A DNA stretch of 64,000 nt from Plazaster borealis (GCA_021014325.1 CM037457.1:5810721-5874720); one strand, 5' to 3'; positions 48,601 through 59,362 are shown, numbered from the stretch's first letter. Numbers and translations: made by a program. The notes: a model not told the origin generated them from the sequence alone.

Positions 48601-51600
48601 CGGAGTCACACAAAAATAATGAAAAACCCCTTATACGTTTTCAAACGTCAGGTTTTGACCGGAGATTTTCATCGGAGTCACACAAAAATAATGAAAAACC
48701 CCTTATACCTTTTCACTGTTTTCAAACGTCAGGTTTTGACCGGAGTTTTTCATCGGAGTCACACAAAAATAATGAAAAACCCCTTATACGTTTTCACTGT
48801 TTTCAAATGTCAGGTTTTGACCGGAAGATTGGCATTCCTTTACGTGTGCTTACGGTTAGCAACGCTATGAAATGGAAACTCGCGCAGTAAGCACAAAATC
48901 GGCCGTTAAGCAGCCCGTTGAAACTGGGCCCCGAACTATCAAAAGTCTTGTGGATTTTCCCAAAAAATTCGAGCCCTGGAGTGGGGTTGGGTATGACGAA
49001 TATCAGTAGTGTCATGGCCGAACGGTTTAGTGCATGGGACTCAAGTTCTGCTGGCTGAGTCATCAGGGTGTGGGTTCGAATCCCGGTCATGACACTTGTG
49101 TCCTTGAGCAAGGCAACTATAATTGCTTCTCATCACCCAGGAGTAGTGGGTACCTGTGAGGGCAGAGATGGTTCTTGTGATTGATTTAGCTTAGTGCGCT
49201 ACATATTTGGCAGCACAGGCTGTATACTTCCAAGGGAGCTGAGATGGTTTGAGGAATGAAATATATGGCCCAGTGACCAGGGGTAATAATATTTGAAGCA
49301 CAATGATCATTCTTTGGAACTGCGCATGGTAAGAGTCGATATTATTATAATGTCATATTATTATTGCCTACCTTGGGAGGGATTTATGTCAAGTGGGAAG
49401 GTGTCCCAGGGTAGATGGATGTCTTTGCAGGGGAAGTCCTCTACAAGGATCTTAATGTCACATGACTCCAGTCTCTCTCTGATAGCTCCGAGATTGGACT
49501 TCACATGAGAAGTAGAACTGTGAGAACAGAAATCCAATTAGACAAATCATTGAGATTAAGTAATTACCACAAAAAAGAAGACGATGATTTTCAATATAAA
49601 ACCTCCCCGATTATATAGTTATAAAATTGTAATTTTTTGTTGAACAAAGAATTGACAAGAGCGGGATGTGAACCTGCGACCTCCGGACTTATGTGCCGGC
49701 GCTCTACCAACTCAACCATCTAGCCCTAATGTTGGCCGTCTCCCTATTTTGTCAATATCTTTGTTCGGGGGTGCAAGTTCAATTTAATTTTAAATAATTA
49801 AAATTTATCCAAGTCAATTTCCATTTTGGTTTATTACTTGATATTTGAAATAAAAAGTCGCATCCCTTTAAGGTGATCCCTCTACTACCGCTTTCCAGGT
49901 TGTATCATACACTTGGGTGTGATCCCAGGTTGAATGGCTTATGACTGGCAACCCCGAACAAAGATATGACAAAATAGAGAGACCGCCAACATTAGAGCTA
50001 ATAACTCAGTTGGTAGAGCGCTGGCATGTTAATCTGGAGGTTGCAGGTTCAAACCCCGCTCTAGTCAATTTGATCACTCTAGGAAGAAAGGGTTAAATAA
50101 ATAAATAAATAACATACATTTATACTGTGCTTAATACTGGTGTTATCCTCGAAAACTAGTAGTCAAACCAGGACAAGGTAACAGCAGGCCTCATGCTTCG
50201 TTTTTGAAAGGGCAAGGGCACCAAGGCGTTTTATCCCTAGCAAAGGACACCTCTGTGAGGAAATTGTAAATTTTTGATGGGACATTTCAAGGGGCACTAA
50301 GGCCATGACCAGGAACAACGGAGGCAATTGCCTTCGTGAAGTATCAGGCCTGATAGCAGTGTGGGTATACTTTGTTCTAGTTCTTCCCTATAGAACCCTT
50401 CCAGGTGACGTCACAAGCTCAAACAGTGCCCTCACTAAGGTCAAAGAAGACATATCATTGGCTGAGAGTTGTGCGCAGCGCGTACACTCAAGTGCCATTG
50501 TTTGACCTCAGCGATGGCGGCCTAAGCAAGGGGTCTATTTAGATTATATAAGTAGAAGAACAAAACTTGTCACCTACAAATAACTCATACCTATTTATTT
50601 TGGCTAGTGTAGCTTCTTCCACTTTGTTCTCCGTTGTCTTTACTGCTAAACGATCGCCCAGCCTCATTCCATCAGCAACCACCACCTCCTTCAATCCACA
50701 CCTCTCTGCAGAGTCCTTCACACCTGGCACCTCCCACATCCTCTGGTACCACCTAAACGCTAATGGAATATCCCAGGAGATGTCGCCACCTTTGACCTTA
50801 CCCAAGCGATCATGCAGGTAAGTGTGGACGGAGTGGAATAGTGCAAAGTCTGTGAGGGTGACATAAGGACCCTCAGCAAACCGGTGCTCAACAGCAGCAT
50901 GTGGCAATTCCGCAACAGGACTCGTCTTATTTGAAGTACATGTAGTGCCACTTTGTTCTTGAACAGAAAGTACTTTGAGTAGAGATTCTTCAGTTTGGCC
51001 ATGTGATGAATCCTGAGCTCTTTCCTGTTTGTTACTTGTTTGGTGATTTGTCATATTTGTACTTGCTGCTGCTTGAAATTCCAAAGAAGAAGATTTTTCT
51101 GATTTACATGTAGCAGAACCAAATTGTTCAGAGGTTGTGGGAATTTCAAATAATTGCTCTTTATTTTGGTCGTAGGATTGCTCCTGAGCCGTTGTCTTAT
51201 TGCTAGCTATTAGCTGAGTAGTGCTAGGTGGTCTTTCCACAGCGCAAGTTGTCTTGTTTGACGAAGAGCAACATTGTTCTTGGGTTGCGGGATATTCAAG
51301 TTCTTTAGTTTGGCTGTGTGATGCAACCAGCGTTGTTACCTTTTCGCTGTTAAGCTTTTTATCAGCAGTAGGAGTTTGACAATTATTTTCGGTTTCGCAG
51401 GCTCCGTCACCAGCAAACTCTGGCCTCGATTCATGCCTGTTAGCTTTCAACCCTGTCTCGGGATCCTGATGTGATGTGTTCTTTTGACTGTTGGGATTTT
51501 CCGATTTTCTCTGCTTGTGCAACTGCTTGGCTGTTTTGACTTTCCGCTTGTCAATCAAGTTCAGAGTTCCACTTTGAAAAACAGAGTCTTGCATTTCCTC

Positions 51601-53498
51601 CAGCCTTTTCTTACCATCTTGAGGAGTCCTCAGTTTACCTTTGAGCTTCTTCTTACCGATCGGCTTAGTCAGTTTACAAGACAGGACAGGGGAACTTGAA
51701 AGTCTGCGCTCCAGCTGAAGAATTCCTTTGGGGGTGGCGTCTCCAGCTGACTGATCTTGATAGATGTCTATCTCACAGAGTCTGGTCCAGGGACTGACCT
51801 CACTGCACTTCTTCAGGGAAGACTGTCTAAAACCCTGTTGGAAGCAATCAATAGAACAGTTGGTAATATTGCAGTCGGATGTACCAGGATTATACATAAT
51901 TGGGGGCAAGTCCAAGAAATTGCGCATTTACGTACGGGACATTCGAGAAAGTTTAACGCTCATAAAAGCAGTTATGATAGTGAATGGTTCAGGTGCTTCA
52001 AAGAGAATCTTTGTTCTCTTGGCTTTGTTAAGTCAGGGTTTCTTTGTGCCAGCCGTACTCTCAAAGAAAAATGAATCCGGCAATTCCGAAAAAATAATTT
52101 TGTCAGGGTGGGAGATCCCTGGCTTTAAAGGCACTGAACACGTTTGGTAATTGTCAAAGACCAGTATTCTCACTTGGTGTATCCCAACATATACATGAAA
52201 TAACAAGCCTGTGAAAATTTGGGCTCAATTGGTCATTGAAGTTGCAAGAAAATGATGAAAGAAAAAACACCCTTGTTGTACAAATGTATGTGCTTTCAGA
52301 TAGGAATAAAAGGCTTCTTGCAAGAAGTCTTTTACTATTTTAGTGAGAAATTACCTCTTTCTCAAAAACAACGTTACCTCAGAGGGAGTCGTTTCTCACA
52401 ATGTTTTAAACTATCAACAGCTCTCTGTTGCTCGTTACCAAGTCAGTTTTTATGTTAATATATATTTTGAGTTTTTACCAAACGTGTACAGTGCCTTTAA
52501 CCGGTTAAATACAGTATGTACTTTACCTCGTAGCAAAAACAAATAGTTATTTCATTTTCAATTACACTTATTTTTTTCTCCCAAATGCTCTACACCCATT
52601 TTATGACTATTACTTGCTTTCTGAGTGCTGCAAAAAAGATATCAAGGACACCTTGAGTAGGAGTGGAACTAATTTTTGATCCAGCGTTCTGCTTTTTAGT
52701 TATGCGTTAACTAGAGGTATATGAACCAGATTTTACTTCTATGTAGTTGAACTTTTAGAGCCTCTTCTATCTTACCAAAAGAGCATCTAGGTTCTTGTGT
52801 TGGTGATGTTCAAGTCCTTTATGAACTATTCGCCTTAGTACAGCACACAATCCAGAGTAACACGTCAATCTTCCTGCTCCCACAATGGCTGGTAGCTGAC
52901 ACTGCTGCACAAGCCAGTCAACGTTCTTCCTATCCTTCAAAGTGAAGTCCAGGTCTAGAGTGGAACAGGTTGACTTCAACGAGACTTCTGAAAACTTCCT
53001 GGCCATGTCTTGGATCACGTAATCTTGGGAGTCGCCTCCTGATGGAGTTCTGAGATTATGCACAAGCATAGGTTCAGCAGAAGGCTCTTCAACAGCTTTG
53101 GCAGGTCCACCAGAACAATCAACAGTCTTGGACGGCCCAAAGGAAGGCTCCACAACAGCCTTCGAAGGTCCACCAGAAGGCTCTTCAAAAGCCTTTTCCA
53201 AAACAGAAGAGCCATCAGCATCATTGGTGTGTCTGACACAAGAATTCATAACGTCAGATTTTGTTTTATCTTTAGTCACTGCCAAATCTTTATCATCCTG
53301 TCCAGACTTTTCAGGGGTTGCAGTTTGGACAAGAACAATGTCAAAGGAATCGTACCCGCAATACTGACACAAAAAGATCACGGTTCTGGTCTGTGGTGGC
53401 AGGTCATTTCCAACCACAGGAATATACAGCTTTTCTTTTTGGATTGTCGTCATTTTGTCCTCTGTGTTATCCAATTCCATAATTTGGTTTAGTGCCAT
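42645..53498 (-). CDS. GSTCD: GSTCD-like protein: GST C-terminal domain plus methyltransferase domain
   Basis: Eight exons on the minus strand: 52776-53498 (ATG at 53498), 50591-51834, 49372-49517, 47973-48085, 45569-45742, 44150-44317, 43605-43674 and 42645-42787 (TGA 42647-42645). All borders are GT/AG and phases agree, giving 926 residues against about 633 in human. Near residues 200-260 are LTCYSGLCAVLRRIVHKG and EVSPWTRLCEIDIY, family signatures. The GST-C-like segment (HRFAEGPYVTLTDFALF, WYQRMWEVPGVK) is at about 556-625. The Rossmann methyltransferase has VDFCSGGGHVGIVLAH (736-751), LHACGVATD (803-811) and SPCCYG (827-832), and ends CSPKNNLLIG. Activity and substrate are unproven; the fold suggests AdoMet binding. 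Extra length is a low-complexity linker of degenerate repeats in exons 1 and 2. Confidence 0.94.
42891..43270 (+). mobile_element. TTTAAAGG-type MITE, family 3, copy 1
   Basis: Starts AAGGCACTGTACACATTTGG and ends AAACGTGTTCTGTGCCTTTA. Core GTGAGAAACGACTCCCTCTG and CTTCGATGACCAATTGAGC. In the GSTCD intron between exons H and G. Confidence 0.85.
43437..43545. mobile_element. GCCGTAGCC foldback element, copy 3 (diverged)
   Basis: Right arm AGTAGCCGTAGCAGTACCCA followed by AAATTCGGATACTGCC; left arm eroded. Just downstream of GSTCD exon G on the minus strand. Confidence 0.55.
43741..44015 (-). mobile_element. tRNA-derived SINE, class 2, copy 1
   Basis: Minus strand reads GGCTAGATAGCTCAGTTGGT, AGAGCGC and GGTTCAAGTCCTGCTCTAGT: a tRNA-like head at 43766-43838. 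Its 7-bp acceptor arm pairs but the anticodon stem (CCGGC / TCTAG) does not, so it is not a tRNA gene. Body to about 44010 includes CCCTATTTTGTCAATATC and GGGATCACCTTAAGGGGATG. Confidence 0.75.
44572..44940 (+). mobile_element. tRNA-derived SINE, class 1, in GSTCD intron
   Basis: Head GCGTGACATGGCACAGCGGT, B-box GGGTTCGAGTCCCGGTCTTG, body with CTTCCGATGGGACGTAAAGC and CACCTTGTAAACCCTTATAA. Antisense to GSTCD, between exons F and E. Confidence 0.75.
45000..45520 (+). repeat. Dispersed repeat, family B, copy 2
   Basis: Same block order as 9000-9470, in the GSTCD intron between exons F and E and antisense to the gene. Confidence 0.6.
46040..46260. repeat. GATACAACATTTTTGC iterated and palindromic segment
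   Basis: AGATACAACATTTTTGCAAA occurs twice in a row at 46198-46240, with variants at 46125, 46157 and 46175 and the inverse AAAATGTTGTATCTTG at 46061-46076. In the GSTCD intron between exons E and D. Confidence 0.7.
47201..47444. mobile_element. Palindromic GGGCCCAATTTCAT element, copy 4
   Basis: GGCACAATTTCATAGAGCTG to CCTCATTGAAATTGGGCC, with GCTTACCAGATATGGTTACC and TTGTGCTTAGCTACTTTT. In the GSTCD intron between exons E and D. Confidence 0.75.
47593..47955. repeat. ~165-bp tandem repeat with a tRNA-like segment, array 1
   Basis: Units begin CCAACCTGATGCCCATTACT at about 47593, 47758 and 47915. The minus strand of each unit reads TGGCTCAGTGGTTTCTTTCC then GTTCGAATCCCACC, a tRNA/SINE-like A- and B-box pair. 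The second unit lacks about 9 bases. In the GSTCD intron between exons E and D, up to 20 bases from exon D. Confidence 0.85.
48161..48525. repeat. 68-bp tandem repeat, about five copies
   Basis: Units marked by AGGATTTGAAACTTTG at 48161, 48236, 48304, 48372, 48440 and 48508, so the period is exactly 68 except for a 7-base insertion in the first. In the GSTCD intron between exons D and C. Confidence 0.9.
48570..48835. repeat. MITE-derived 72/81-bp tandem repeat, three copies
   Basis: CATCGGAGTCACACAAAAAT starts at 48598, 48670 and 48751; each unit continues with AAAAACCCCTTATAC and GTCAGGTTTTGACCGGA. The unit is related to the core of the family 2 MITE (GGTCATCGAGGTCACG and AGACCTTATATG at 10951-11313), so an internal MITE segment has been amplified. 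Confidence 0.8.
49008..49160 (+). mobile_element. tRNA-derived SINE, class 1, truncated
   Basis: Head GTGTCATGGCCGAACGGTTT and B-box GGGTTCGAATCCCGGTCATG, then TGTCCTTGAGCAAGGCAA; the 3' body is missing or diverged. In the GSTCD intron between exons D and C. Confidence 0.65.
49655..50072. mobile_element. Two class 2 SINEs in opposite orientation
   Basis: A minus-oriented head at 49660-49730 (GGCTAGATGGTTGAGTTGGT on the minus strand), truncated after GTCAATATCTTTGTTCGGGG, and a plus-oriented full copy from about 49850 whose tRNA-like head (AACTCAGTTGGTAGAGCGCT, GGTTCAAACCCCGCTCTAGT) is at 49998-50070. Same family as 43741-44015. In the GSTCD intron between exons C and B. Confidence 0.75.
52123..52501 (-). 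mobile_element. TTTAAAGG-type MITE, family 3, copy 2
   Basis: Reverse copy of 42891-43270: starts CTTTAAAGGCACTGAACACG and ends CGTGTACAGTGCCTTTAA. In the GSTCD intron between exons B and A. The frames at 52252-52546 are by-products. Confidence 0.85.
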
Positions 53499-55289
53499 GT
53501 CATCCAGAAGAGTTATTCACACTGTTCTTGAGAAAATATGAGACTTTTATGAGAATATATTTTTCCTCCCTTGAGAAGCACTCACTGCAGTCATGCTGTT
53601 ATTTCTACAATGCAGACTGATTGAGGTTTTGGTCCACGTACATAATTGTAGATGATGCACATCTCAAGATTGTACAGAGTAGACAGTCTCAAGTCATCAT
53701 GCAATCCAAGTTGAAATTAAAAGGTGTTGTTTCCGATTCCAATGTCGTGAAATGTGTTACCTGCATTTGTAAGAAAAAACAAATATTTTTAAATGTCAAC
53801 AGAGATGTTACTTAAAGGGATTGTATACATTTGGTAATTGGAACCCACTGTTTGTTTCAATCCAAATAGTTGTAGATATATACCACTCAAAATTTCATTT
53901 CAAAAGGTTGTAGCGTTTTTGAGATATTGCCAAAAATCTGGAGCGGTTATGTCCACGCAAGAAGAATAATCTGCAATTGGAATACACAATCTTAGAAACA
54001 TTACTGTCTCAGTAACGCTTCTCAGATTCAAATTTTTGTGGATAAAAAGTGATAACTTTTTCCATAACCGCAGTACTTCTAAGTGAAAAGTTTCTGAAAA
54101 TGCATTATACTATCCAAAGCTGCTGTACTTCTTACCGATAAGTTTTTATTGCCATTCATTTTCAGAGTCATTACCAAACTGTATACAGTAAAGCATGCTG
54201 TTGATTAAAAAAGTGTTTCTTTTTCAGAGGCATGGACAAACCAGGCTACCTCTGATTGGTAATCAAATTTAGTCCAGACACAAGGCCAAGTGAAAAATCA
54301 AGAGATGAAAACCAGATGGCATGACGACATCATCACAAGTTGAATTACAATAATTGAAAGTTTACTATAAAAAAAAGAAAGACAACTAATCTTGAACAAT
54401 ACAGTTGTGGATTTTTAAAGTAATATTACATCAAAAGAAACGTCTTAGAAACTGAACAAATGTTGTACAGATATGATTTTGCCTTCCTGTTCAAATCGGA
54501 CGTTGAAGTGAAAAATTATTCAAAACTTCAGCTCTGTAAAATAGTCAACATGAAAGGGAAATTGGACATCAATAACAAATGAGTGCCCTTTTCTTCTTCA
54601 TATATAACAACGGTTATGTCACCGGACTAAAACAACATCCTATGGTACCACATTTTACAAACGTTACGAAAAATGATGTCCTATTTAAAGAGTCAATTTA
54701 AAAGTAAACTGTTTGTGTTAACTCTGTGATGTTTACTTGTAAGCATTTCATTCCTGAACACCTAGTTTTTGTGACGCCACAAAAACTGAATGTCTAGTTA
54801 GGCCAAGTAACAAAAATAACGAGTTTCTCATCCGGACTTTTTTTTAAAAAGGAGGAGGCAGGGCTTTACTCTTTACTATTTTTCAATTTTTTGCAATTTT
54901 TTTCCAGGGGACGAGAAACTCGCTATTGTATACTTTGTTGGTGTGTTAGGACTAGTGTGTTTGTGTCCTTTTTTTAGATCATTGATTTATTTGTTTGTGA
55001 TGCCATTCCCCGATTAAATCAGGCACTTCTCGGAAGACAAAATGAACTATCAGCCATGATTTCAGTGTGATATGATGTCTTTTGAAACATTTACATGTTG
55101 AGAAATACTAAATACATTTTTGGGTTTGGGCGGCAAGTGTTGGCATGAAGCCTTCAAGAGTATTGGCACTAACTAACAATAATTGTGTATTTATTACACA
55201 TCCAACAGCACAATTAGCGCCAATAACAGGATGAATAGGAAACAAGAAGAAATGTTCAGTTTAGATGTGGGAGGAAAACCCCAAATGGG
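53499..55289. other. Upstream flank of GSTCD, no gene recognised
   Basis: Contains the GSTCD 5' UTR and promoter (unplaced), the MITE at 53812-54192, and AT-rich sequence. In vertebrates INTS12 lies head to head with GSTCD; I see no INTS12-like coding exon here. Confidence 0.55.
53812..54192 (-). mobile_element. TTTAAAGG-type MITE, family 1
   Basis: Starts CTTAAAGGGATTGTATACAT plus TTGGTAATTGG and ends CATTACCAAACTGTATAC. Lies 315 bp upstream of the GSTCD start codon. Confidence 0.8.
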
Positions 55290-55755
55290 GAAAACCCACG
55301 CAATCAGGTGGGGACTGAAAACCCAATCCACATTCAAGGCTCCTGTCTGAGGTGGGATTCGAACTGGGGTCTGCAGAGGTGGAAGGCAGGGAAAGAAACC
55401 ACTGAGCCAACCTGACGCCCATTACTTGAATACTTGGCCTTAGTCTGATTGGTAGATATTGCTAGCAATCAGGTAGGGACTGAAAACCCAATCCACATGC
55501 AAGGCTTCGGTCCGAGGTGGGATTCGAACTGGGGTCCGCAGAGGTGGAAGGCAGGGAAAGAAACCACTGAGCCAACCTGACGCCCATTACTTGAATACTT
55601 GGCCTTAGTCTGATTGGTAGATATGGTTAGCAATCAGGTAGGGACTGAAAACCCAATCCACATGCAAGGCTTCGGTCCGAGGTGGGATTCGAACTGGGGA
55701 CCATAGAGGTAAAAGGCAGGGAAAGAAACCACTGAGCCAACCTGATCCCCTGCCC
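55290..55755. repeat. ~165-bp tandem repeat with a tRNA-like segment, array 2
   Basis: The same unit as at 47593-47955, three times (CCAACCTGACGCCCATTACT at about 55407 and 55575, CCAACCTGATCCCC at about 55738), same orientation, upstream of GSTCD. Confidence 0.85.
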
Positions 55756-55984
55756 TGGTAGGGGCCAATATGGGGGCCAGTCACTTATGATGGTTAGGAG
55801 GTAGCTGCCTAACCCCACAAATAGTATCAATACCCTGGACTCTGAACTCCCTCCAATTCTGGAGTGTGTCCAGAGTATTGCATTGGCACCGTATATATAA
55901 GGTGGGCTACCTTTCCTTAGCCCACCTTATATAAGGCTGTTGGCTCTCTGTGTTCATTGGTCTTATCATAAACTGATGTTACTC

Positions 55985-56510
55985 ACTTCAGGTTGGTATT
56001 CCCAAAAGATTTCCGTGCCTCTGCGCTGTATTATTTTTGTGAAAATGTTTCCCCCGAGTGGTAATTTTCCATTGAAAATATCGTTGTCATAATTAAACCC
56101 CGACTTGACAAAGGAAAGACAACAAAGGTTCTCATAATAAGTTCTGGGATTTGTTGTTCTCGTGTGAAAAAATATGAGTATACATGCATTCACCATAAAT
56201 CACAGAACCTCGGCCTTCAGCCACAGACCATAATCTGCCAGTGGTATTCTGGAATCTTGGATAGCTCAGACCTCCATACCATGATAAGGCAGTCTGTCCA
56301 TTCTCGTCAGCCACAATTGTATTTAATAAAAAGACAAATGTCTATCTGGAGGAATCGAGGATGACCACCCGGAAAAAGGGAGATTATGGGAATAAATTCC
56401 AGTACCTTTTGCCCTCTTTGTCTGGGAGAATCGAAGCATTGCACGGTAGGTGCAAGGAATGTCCCAATGGATATTCAAACCAGCCATCCGACTGACTGCA
56501 AACAATTGAG
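55985..56510 (-). repeat. Dispersed ~450-bp repeat, family A, copy 3
   Basis: Reverse-complement copy: on the minus strand it reads AAAGAGGGCAAAAGGTACTG, then CTCCCTTTTTCCGGG, a CTATCCAAGATTCCAG block and AGATTATGGTCTGTGGCTG, matching the order in 62640-63110. A 60-residue frame at 56132-56314 is inside this repeat. Confidence 0.6.
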
Positions 56511-56564
56511 GTTGCTACAAAAATTGTCAAGGTAGGACTGCAGGAGCCGTCTGCCACGATTCAA

Positions 56565-57171
56565 CGATGTCGGTCACTTCGTACCCAAGTCACTTCGTAC
56601 CCAAAATATCATACCCAGGTCACTTCGTACCCAAGTCACTTCGTCTCCGAGTTCAATGTGAATCCGGTTTAAAATTTGGGGGGTAGGGGAAGGGAGGTGG
56701 TCTAGGGTGATGGTTTTTGTTAAAGAAATGTGGAAATATCATCGTTGAAATGCCCCGATGATGGCCGGGAAACACAAAACTCAAATTTTCAGGGTGATGC
56801 TGACGCGCGGGGATGCGTGGAGTTCCGGTATGCAAAATAAACACATCGCTCTCGCTGCACTATTTTTTCCTTTTCTATGAATCTTTTCTGATCATAATAT
56901 AAAAATTAAACCCGATCCAATAAATTTGTTAGAAAAACCAAACCAAAAAACCGACAGGACACTTTACGCAGAGGTTGGTTTTAACAATCATACCCAAGTC
57001 ACGTCATACGCGTATGACATGACATGGGTACGAAGTGACTTGGGTACGAAGTGACTTGGGTACGAAGTGACTTGGGTACGAAGTGACTTGCGTACGAAGT
57101 GACTTGGGTACGAAGTGACTTGCGTACGAAGTGACTTGGGTACGAAGTGACTTGGGTACGAAGTGACCGAC
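56565..57171. mobile_element. Element with inverted arrays of a 17-bp iteron at both ends
   Basis: Left end: TGTCGGTCACTTCGTACCC followed by four to five (A)AGTCACTTCGTACCC units (56569-56650). Right end: about eight inverted units GTACGAAGTGACTTGGG from 57027 to 57160, closing GTACGAAGTGACCGACA, the exact inverse of the left terminus. The interior (56650-56990) has no recognised gene. The outermost flanks share GTCTGCCA inverted. It looks like a nonautonomous transposon with satellite-like terminal repeats. Confidence 0.75.
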
Positions 57172-57849
57172 ATTCGTCTGCCATTTCTTCCTCCATGCCC
57201 TATCCTAGGCTGAAACAATCTAGCCCCCTTAACAAAGTCACCCACACACACATTTTAATTTAATATAGCCTGAACTAATTTGGAAGAAATGAAGTGCTTT
57301 TTTGCAATGAAAAACCGGAGAGATTTTATGACACTTTCTAACTCTGGGAATGTGAAAAGGTTCAAGTACGAAGTAGAGTATTTTTAAAAGAAGTCATAAA
57401 ATGGTTAAATAAATACTGTAGGCCCTACCAAATGTTTATTTGTTGTTTGTTTTCCTAATAACTATATTTAAGCTTCAAATGTAAGGTAGATGAATACTAC
57501 TACACACGTCATAAGGCAATGCCAGCTGCTTTTATCGCGGGGGTGGCAGGGGGAAGGATTCAAGGCACGTTGATGAGAAACACTCAGCTAGCTCGGGCCA
57601 GGCAGGGAGGACCGTCGGCGTCAGTGTTGCAGACAACCGTGACTGTAAACGCTTTGCTTCGCAAATTCCTTCCTAAGACTCTTAGACAGAATGAAGCACT
57701 GTAATATGCTAAAATACAATAATGAATTTCAGGAACTTTAATGTCAATGACTTACCTAGCCGTAACATTAACAAATTCGACGTTTTTTTTCAAAGCAGCC
57801 CACCACATGCACCATGTGCAGCAAATGAACAGCGCCCCCAAGAGCCGGT

Positions 57850-57990
57850 CTAATTGCCAACTGAAGTGTGTCGAATTAGAAGAAGGGGCGTAGTGATGAT
57901 CATACCCCCCCCCCCCCCAGAACAAATAAAAAAAACAAACAAATCAAGGGGCGTAGTGATAATCATCCCCCACAAAAACCCCAAAAAACA
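57850..57990. repeat. ~65-bp direct duplication with poly-C
   Basis: AGGGGCGTAGTGATGATCAT plus poly-C at 57884 and AGGGGCGTAGTGATAATCAT plus CCCCC at 57947, each followed by an AACAAATAAA-type A-rich tract. Confidence 0.7.
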
Positions 57991-58400
57991 AACAAAACAG
58001 AACAAACAAATCAAACTTGCATTACTTGAAAATTTAAATATAATTTCAACACAAAAGAGAACATAACCAAGGTACTGTTTAGTGCTTGAAAAATCCTTAT
58101 TGTCAGAAACCTTGAGGTTGAGGACTTTCAAACAATAAAATACTTGTTGATCTTAAAGTAACTAACTTAGATTGCTACTCTGCAGGCCTACTAAGGTAAT
58201 TGCTCTACGATTAAGTCGAATCTCAACTGGTAAACGTGCTGACCCAGCAAGTCAATCTATTCCCAACCTTGTGGCATGTGTATGGTAGGGGAAATAAACG
58301 GGCTCTTACTAACCTTGTCAAACCACCCCTGAAGTTTGTTTGATTAATGTAAGCTGATGAAAACACTATATTTTGTTTTGCATTCATATCTTTTGATAAG

Positions 58401-58516
58401 GTGGGGGGGGGAGTGGGGAAAATACTTTTTGGGGTCATCTCGTTTGGGGGGGGGGGCAAGGGTCACGTGGGGGGACCAAGGGGGGTTACTCCAGTCCCCG
58501 TCCCCCCCCCCCCCCC
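58401..58516 (+). repeat. G-tract cluster, then C tract
   Basis: Runs of 10, 4, 5, 10, 6 and 6 G within about 85 bases, followed by 14 C at 58503-58516. Fits the G-quadruplex pattern on the plus strand. No promoter context established. Confidence 0.8.
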
Positions 58517-59272
58517 GGTGTACACATCTTCATGTATGCTCTGTAAATTACAAACTATTAGCTCGATCAGAATAATTAGAATGATGTTATTTTTACCAGA
58601 TGTTACTGAGTTATTTGGGCCAGTTCACCCTCTATAGGTGCATATATGTTGTAGTCTGCCAAATCAATCAAAAAAGACATGCATGGTTCATGCATTGCAA
58701 CAGAAAACATAATGGTAAAAGAAAGAAACAAAACAAGACATTAACAGTCAATAGTTTCAAACTTCCAATTAGGGTCTACGGTTCAATGCAATGCGTGTCA
58801 AATTCTGTTAGTTAAAAAATACTGTAATTGAAGAAATTTGAACATTAAAAAATGAAATGAATTAAGTTTCTCAACACCCACAGTTTCTGCTACTTTATTG
58901 AGTCTTGATTAACAATTTGCAGTAAATAAATCATGTTGAAGTAATTGCTTTGTTAAATAGGTTTGGATTTGTTTTTGTTTTTCTAAGGGGGGTGCTGTTG
59001 GTTGGTTGAAATTAGTTCTTATCCAAGTAGACTGACTCAATACAATACAATAAACCATGCAAGTAGTGCATTTCCATGGGAAATTAAAAACCTGTGAATT
59101 TCCAACAACACATGTGAATAAAAACAAAAAAAGTGCGTCTAATGTTAATTTACCAAAGTTTCCCAAATTATGGGCCACATCTAATTGTAGCAGCTAATCA
59201 TGCACAATTGTTGTGGTGATGCGGGGATAATGAAACATAAATGAATGGCAGCAGCCTGTGCAGCAATTTATA

Positions 59273-59362
59273 GGGTCTGGTTTACCCGCTTTTCGGGGGG
59301 TCTGGTGTACCCGCTTTTTGGGGGGTCTGGTGTACCCGCTTTTTGGGGGGTCTGGTGAACCT
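59273..59362. repeat. 25-bp tandem repeat, 3.5 copies
   Basis: GGGGTCTGGTGTACCCGCTT plus TTTGG; TCTGG recurs at 59276, 59301, 59326 and 59351. Confidence 0.9.

Noticed and set aside
50406..50413. CRE-like TGACGTCA as a regulatory site
   Set aside because: An 8-mer inside a GSTCD intron, also seen at 26176; too little to claim function.
57027..57170. CRISPR-like array (17-bp repeats)
   Set aside because: Units are contiguous without spacers, the host is an animal, and the array has an inverted partner at 56569-56650.
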